Positions 60,062-64,000 of a stretch of DNA of 64,000 bases are shown here, piece by piece (position 1 is the first letter of the stretch; each line of letters begins with the position of its first letter). Made by a program: the position numbers and the translations under genes. The notes under the pieces were generated by a model. The model did no database searches. It saw nothing but the letters and a program-made list of their open reading frames with translations, and was not told the origin of the DNA. The stretch lies in NCBI RefSeq assembly GCF_024584805.1, contig NZ_CP075715.1, forward strand, positions 5,262,526-5,326,525, in the 5' to 3' direction. This DNA comes from Streptomyces sp. FIT100 (lineage in GTDB: Bacteria; Actinomycetota; Actinomycetes; Streptomycetales; Streptomycetaceae).

Positions 60062-60229
60062 GGTCAATATCCTGCCTCCTTCGGGCCCGGAGTCGGGAAC
60101 TAGGTAAAGCCTCAGTAAGTTGCATGAGTGGGCTCTACGATCGCTGGGCCTGCTTTACCCGCAGTGTGCATCCGTGTGGTGCACGCTCAACCGCACGCTT
60201 TACACGACCGCGAACTCGAGGGGCGCACG

Positions 60230-63169
60230 TTGGCTTTCCAGATGCCGGACCGCGGCGGAGGCCCTAGCGGGCCACGGATGAGAGTCGGCCGGCCGACCCG
60301 GCGCGTCCGCACCCTGCTCATGACCCTGGGTGTGCTGGCCGTCCTGGCCATGGCCTTCGTCATGTTCGCCGGGTTCTGGACCGACTGGCTCTGGTACCGC
60401 TCGGTGAAGTACTCGTCGGTGTTCACCACCACGCTCTGGACCAAGATCGGTCTCTTCGCGGTCTTCGGGCTGCTGATGGCGGGGATCGTCGGGCTGAACA
60501 TCTGGCTGGCGCACCGGCTGCGGCCGCCGCTGAGCGCGATGTCGCTCGAGCAGCAGAGCCTCGACCGGTACCGGATGGGCATCGCCCCGTACAAGAAGTG
60601 GGTGCTCCTCGCGATCACCGCGCTGGTCGGGCTGATCGCCGGAGCCTCCGCCTCCACCCAGTGGCGCACCTGGCTGATGTGGGTCAACGGAGTGCCGTTC
60701 GGCACGAAGGACCCCCAGTTCCAGATGGACGTGGCCTTCTACGCGTTCGATCTGCCCTGGTACCGGTTCCTGCTCGGCTTCGGCTTCGCCGCCGCCGTGC
60801 TCTCGCTGATCGCCGCCGCACTCACGCACTATTTGTACGGCGGGCTGCGCATCACCAGCCCGGGCGCGCGGGCGACCGCTGCCGCCACCGGCCATCTCTC
60901 CGTGCTGCTCGGCTTCTTCGTCGCGCTCAAGGCCATCGCCTACTGGCTCGACCGGTACGGCCTGGCCGTGAAGTCCAGCGACTTCAAGGCGACCGGCAAC
61001 TGGACCGGCCTGAGGTACGTCGACGCCAACGCCTATCTGCCGGCGAAGACGATCCTCTTCTGCATCGCCGTCATCTGCGCCCTGCTGTTCTTCGCGACGC
61101 TGTGGCGCCGCACCTGGCAGCTGCCGGTGATCGGCTTCGGCCTGATGGTGCTCTCGGCGATCCTGATCGGCGGCCTCTACCCGGCCATCGTGCAGAAGTT
61201 CCAGGTCCAGCCGAACGAGCAGGCCAAGGAAGCGCCGTATATCCAGAAGAACATCGACGCGACGCGCAAGGCGTACGGCATCGACAAGACCAAGGCCGAG
61301 AACTACTCGGGCAAGGGCGATCCGAAGCGCAAGACGGAGCAGCGCGAGCAGTCCACATCGGCGGCCAGCTACCGGCTGATGGACTCGAACATCGTCTCGC
61401 CCGCGTTCCAGCAGCTCCAGCAGGAGCGCAAGTACTACCAGTTCCCCGCGACGCTGGACGTCGACCGGTACACCGGCCCCGACGGAAAGCCCCAGGACAC
61501 GGTCATCGGTCTGCGCGAGCTCAACATCAAGGGCATCCCCAAGCGCAACTGGATCAACGACCACTTCACCTACACCCACGGCTACGGCGCGATCGCGGCC
61601 AAGGGCACCAGCGCGGTGACGGACCCGGACAAGGGCACCGTCGGCGCCCCCGACTTCACGGAGTCCGGACTGCCGACCACCGGTCAGCTCGGGGAGTACC
61701 AGCAGCGGATCTACTACGGCGAGAAGACCGAGCAGTACTCGATCGTGGGCGGCCCGCAGAAGGAGCTCGACTACGAGAAGAACGGTGAGGAGACCACCAG
61801 CTACAAGGGCAACAGCGGGGTCAGCCTCTCCAACACGTTCAACCGCGCCGCCTACGCGGTGGCGTTCAGCGAGCCGCAGATCCTCTACTCGGGAGCGATC
61901 GGCGACGGCTCGCGGATCCTCTACAACCGGACGCCCAAGGAGCGCGTCGAGGCGGTGGCCCCCTGGCTCACCATCGACGGCGACGCCTACCCGGCGGTGG
62001 TCGACGGCCGCATCAAGTGGATCGTCGACGCCTACACGACCTCGGACGGCTACCCGTACGCATCGCGTACGACGCTGGGCGAGACGACGGCCGACTCGCT
62101 GACCGACACCCAGCGGGCCGTCGTCGCGCAGCAGAACCAGGTCAACTACATCCGCAACTCGGTGAAGGCCACCGTCGACGCGTACGACGGCACGGTCGAC
62201 CTGTACCAGTGGGACACCGAGGACCCGGTCCTGAAGACCTGGATGAAGGCGTTCCCCGGCACGGTGAAGGCCAAGAGCGACATCGCGCCCGAGCTCAAGT
62301 CCCATCTGCGGTACCCGCAGGACATGTTCAAGGTCCAGCGCGAGCTGCTCACGCGGTACCACGTGACCGACCCCGACCAGTTCTACAGCGGCAGTGACGC
62401 CTGGCAGGTGCCGGACGACCCGACGAACAAGGACACCAGTGCGGTCCCGCCGTACTACCTGAGCCTCAAGATGCCGGGGGAGTCGGCGCAGAAGTTCTCG
62501 CTGACGACGACGTTCACCCCCAGCGGGCGCCCCAACCTCGGTGCGTTCATGGCGGTCGACGCCGACGCGAACAGCGAGGGGTACGGGGCGATCAGGCTCC
62601 TGAGAGTCACCTCGACCGTGCCTGGGCCGTCCCAGGTGCAGAGCGAGTTGAACAGTGTGCCCGAAGTCGCCACCTTCGTCCGTGACCTGAGAGGCACGGA
62701 CTCGGAGATCGACTACGGAAACCTGCTCACGGTGCCGCTGGACGGCGGGTTCCTCTACGTCGAGCCGGTGTACGCGCGCGGTGGCGCGGCGAACTATCCG
62801 CTGCTGAAGAAGGTGGCCGTCTCCTACGGCGGCAAGCCGGTCTTCAAGGACAGCCTGGCGGAGGCGCTGAACGCGGTCTTCGGGGTCGACGGCGCCGAGC
62901 AGCCGCCGCCCACGACGACGCCACCGCCGCCGGGTGACACGACGCAGCCGCCGGCCACCGGGGACGCGGCGCTGAAGCAGGCCATCGCGGACGCCCAGAA
63001 GGCGTACGAGGAGGGCCAGGCCGCGCTCCAGAAGAACGACTGGGCGGCGTACGGCAAGGCTCAGGCGGATCTGCAGGCGGCGCTGGAGCGGGCGGCAGCG
63101 GCGCAGTCGCAGCCCCGGTCGGAGACGGAGCCGGAGGCACCGGCCGAGTCGCCACCGCCGGGAGACTGA
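60230..63169 (+). CDS. UPF0182 family large membrane protein
   Basis: 979 residues from the TTG at 60230, chosen because AGGGG lies 7 nt upstream; the ATG four codons later also works. Seven hydrophobic segments lie within the first ~300 residues (TLLMTLGVLAVLAMAFVMFAG; LLAITALVGLIAGASAS; PWYRFLLGFGFAAAVLSLIA; HLSVLLGFFVALKAIAYWLD; and others). A ~600-residue extracytoplasmic domain follows (DANAYLPAKT; SYRLMDSNIVSPAFQQLQQER; LYQWDTEDPVLKTWMKAFPG; YLSLKMPGE). The C-terminus is Pro-rich and then a coiled coil (PPPTTTPPPPGDTTQPPA; KAYEEGQAALQKNDWAAYGK). The family (Rv3193c) is conserved in actinobacteria, cyanobacteria and archaea; function is unknown. Confidence 0.93.
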   Translation: MAFQMPDRGGGPSGPRMRVGRPTRRVRTLLMTLGVLAVLAMAFVMFAGFWTDWLWYRSVKYSSVFTTTLWTKIGLFAVFGLLMAGIVGLNIWLAHRLRPPLSAMSLEQQSLDRYRMGIAPYKKWVLLAITALVGLIAGASASTQWRTWLMWVNGVPFGTKDPQFQMDVAFYAFDLPWYRFLLGFGFAAAVLSLIAAALTHYLYGGLRITSPGARATAAATGHLSVLLGFFVALKAIAYWLDRYGLAVKSSDFKATGNWTGLRYVDANAYLPAKTILFCIAVICALLFFATLWRRTWQLPVIGFGLMVLSAILIGGLYPAIVQKFQVQPNEQAKEAPYIQKNIDATRKAYGIDKTKAENYSGKGDPKRKTEQREQSTSAASYRLMDSNIVSPAFQQLQQERKYYQFPATLDVDRYTGPDGKPQDTVIGLRELNIKGIPKRNWINDHFTYTHGYGAIAAKGTSAVTDPDKGTVGAPDFTESGLPTTGQLGEYQQRIYYGEKTEQYSIVGGPQKELDYEKNGEETTSYKGNSGVSLSNTFNRAAYAVAFSEPQILYSGAIGDGSRILYNRTPKERVEAVAPWLTIDGDAYPAVVDGRIKWIVDAYTTSDGYPYASRTTLGETTADSLTDTQRAVVAQQNQVNYIRNSVKATVDAYDGTVDLYQWDTEDPVLKTWMKAFPGTVKAKSDIAPELKSHLRYPQDMFKVQRELLTRYHVTDPDQFYSGSDAWQVPDDPTNKDTSAVPPYYLSLKMPGESAQKFSLTTTFTPSGRPNLGAFMAVDADANSEGYGAIRLLRVTSTVPGPSQVQSELNSVPEVATFVRDLRGTDSEIDYGNLLTVPLDGGFLYVEPVYARGGAANYPLLKKVAVSYGGKPVFKDSLAEALNAVFGVDGAEQPPPTTTPPPPGDTTQPPATGDAALKQAIADAQKAYEEGQAALQKNDWAAYGKAQADLQAALERAAAAQSQPRSETEPEAPAESPPPGD

Positions 63170-63282
63170 CCCCGGGCGCGGACCCGAGGTCTCCGGCCGA
63201 TCGGCCGGGATCTCCGGCCCGGCGGCTGAACGGCCGCCGGGCGGAGGTCACCCCACGTCGTGATACGGTTGCATCACAACGA

Positions 63283-63356
63283 CGCGGGGTGGAGCAGCTC
63301 GGTAGCTCGCTGGGCTCATAACCCAGAGGTCGCAGGTTCAAATCCTGTCCCCGCTA
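63283..63356 (+). tRNA. initiator tRNA-fMet (CAT)
   Basis: The cloverleaf starts CGCGGGG and ends CCCCGCTA. The first base is unpaired with position 72 (C opposite T), an initiator hallmark. The anticodon stem is CTGGG-CTCATAA-CCCAG with three consecutive G-C pairs at the loop, the second hallmark. Anticodon CAT, T-arm GCAGGTTCAAATCCTGT. CCA is not encoded. It is followed at once by a strong terminator. Confidence 0.95.
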
Positions 63357-63361
63357 CTGAA

Positions 63362-63399
63362 GACGAGGGCCCGGATCCATCAGGATCCGGGCCCTCGTC
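63362..63399. terminator. perfect 17-bp terminator after the tRNA
   Basis: GACGAGGGCCCGGATCC (63362-63378) and its complement (63383-63399) close an ATCA tetraloop. It starts 6 nt after the tRNA. Confidence 0.9.
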
Positions 63400-63512
63400 G
63401 TGTGCGGGCGAGGCGTCCGGGGGAAGTGGGCACCGGCCGCGGCGAGTTGAGGGGGGCGCGTTGGGGTGACGCGTGTTTGACTTATCTCTCTGTGGGCATG
63501 TCGACAAAACGC

Positions 63513-63541
63513 TGAAGTGACCTCACTGGCTGCGGTATACC
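63513..63541 (+). promoter_or_regulatory. possible promoter of the repeat-protein gene
   Basis: TGAAGT (63513-63518) and TATACC (63536-63541) are spaced 17 nt apart, 30 bp before the next start. The -10 lies in the palindrome GGTATACC. A TTGACT at 63477-63482 has no matching -10. Confidence 0.4.
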
Positions 63542-63571
63542 AGGTGTACGCGGGTTGCAGGTGGTGCGACG

Positions 63572-64000
63572 ATGGATTTTATGGGGGACAGGGCAACTCT
63601 GTTGGATACGGGGCGGTTTGCGCAGCGGCATACCGGGACCACCGCGGGTGTGGTGGATCTCGATGCCATGGATGCGGCAGGCGCCCTGGGAATCGTCGTG
63701 CCGTTCGACCGTGTGGGGCCCGCGGAGACCGTCGAGCCCGAGGACCCGGCCGAGCCCGAGGACCCGGCCGAGGCCGGGGAGGTCATCGCCGACGCGATCG
63801 GGTCCGCCGGCGCGGTGGAGTCCGCCGAGGCGGAGAGCGAGGACCGGCACCGCCGTGCCGCCGAGTCCGGCGACGTCGCGTCCATGAGCGTCCTCGGGGC
63901 GCTGCTGCTGCGCCGCGGCGACCTCGACGGCGCGGAGCCGCATCTGCGCGCCGCGACCGCCGAGGGCGACCGCGCGGCCGCGAACAACCTGGGCGTGCTG
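63572..64000 (+). CDS. TPR/Sel1-like repeat protein, N-terminal part (cut by window edge)
   Basis: 143 codons from the ATG at 63572 (AGGTGG about 12 nt upstream; an ATG at 63581 is also possible) to the window end. Starts MDFMGDRATLLDTGRFAQR. A duplicated acidic stretch (VEPEDPAEPEDPAEAGE) follows. From about residue 95, Sel1/TPR-type helices appear (RRAAESGDVASMSVLGALLL; RRGDLDGAEPHLRAATAEG; DRAAANNLGVL). Such proteins are scaffold-like; nothing more can be said without the rest. Confidence 0.75.
   Translation, partial: MDFMGDRATLLDTGRFAQRHTGTTAGVVDLDAMDAAGALGIVVPFDRVGPAETVEPEDPAEPEDPAEAGEVIADAIGSAGAVESAEAESEDRHRRAAESGDVASMSVLGALLLRRGDLDGAEPHLRAATAEGDRAAANNLGVL

Noticed and set aside
63283..63356. 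tRNA as an integration site for a mobile element
   Set aside because: No integrase gene and no second copy of the tRNA 3' end are visible in the window, and flanking genes are core genes.

Overview
The window is a piece of a high-GC actinomycete chromosome, almost certainly Streptomyces. Third codon positions are strongly G/C, GTG starts are frequent, many genes look leaderless, the common Streptomyces GC-rich intergenic repeat is present, and the gene content is typical (wblC, mycoredoxin, AdnA/AdnB, UvrD2-type helicase, DUF3107, DUF3152, UPF0182). From about 11.6 kb to 63.2 kb the gene order matches, from memory, the conserved actinobacterial block that in Mycobacterium tuberculosis runs from rhlE (Rv3211) to the UPF0182 gene (Rv3193c). 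This includes the neighbourhood of whiB7, uvrD2, mrx1, nudC, adnA/adnB and moeB. I see no prophage, insertion sequence, CRISPR array or plasmid feature. It is a core-chromosome segment with a few accessory-looking pieces.

Layout. 1-11.5 kb: a magnesium-related group (DUF1003 membrane protein, an MgtE-N/CBS protein without a channel domain, CorA), a lipoprotein, a SUFU-domain protein, an MFS pump with an operator-like palindrome inside its promoter, a zinc-ribbon protein, a PHP phosphoesterase, MarC, a 50-residue protein, an NYN-domain protein and an alpha/beta hydrolase. 11.6-19.6 kb: a DEAD-box RNA helicase that appears to start at CTG, a ferritin-like protein, DUF3107, a TetR regulator, a second alpha/beta hydrolase, a DUF3152 zincin-like protein and a decayed oligopeptide ABC ATPase. 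19.8-25.8 kb: a four-gene operon (DUF3492/PelF-like glycosyltransferase, polytopic membrane protein, sugar epimerase, spherulin-4-like protein) resembling parts of Pel exopolysaccharide loci, then moeZ. 25.9-32.3 kb: two paralogous lipoprotein peptidases and a large flippase-like membrane protein with a degenerate kinase domain.

32.3-45.5 kb: DNA repair and redox, with an alkyltransferase-like protein, AdnA and AdnB, an M20 peptidase, NudC, a mycoredoxin and a UvrD2-like helicase. 45.5-46.9 kb: wblC with its promoter, a 110-codon upstream ORF and an intrinsic terminator, together forming a probable antibiotic-responsive attenuator. 47-57.8 kb: an ABC1-family kinase, a ThiF-like protein, a YgjP-like zinc peptidase, a TerD-AIM24 fusion followed by two AIM24 proteins, a NUDIX protein coupled to a DUF2342 protein, a membrane-anchored SDR and MoaE. 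58-63.2 kb: a PDZ/Lon-type secreted protease, a PPA1309-family protein and the UPF0182 membrane protein. The window closes with an initiator tRNA-fMet, a perfect hairpin terminator and the start of a tetratricopeptide/Sel1-like gene.

The points most worth a second look are the Pel-like operon with its 17-codon coupled ORF, the wblC leader, the CTG start of the RNA helicase, the recurrent leaderless promoters and the repeat-rich insertions in AdnA and AdnB. Product names rest on motifs read by eye and on recalled synteny. No database search was possible.
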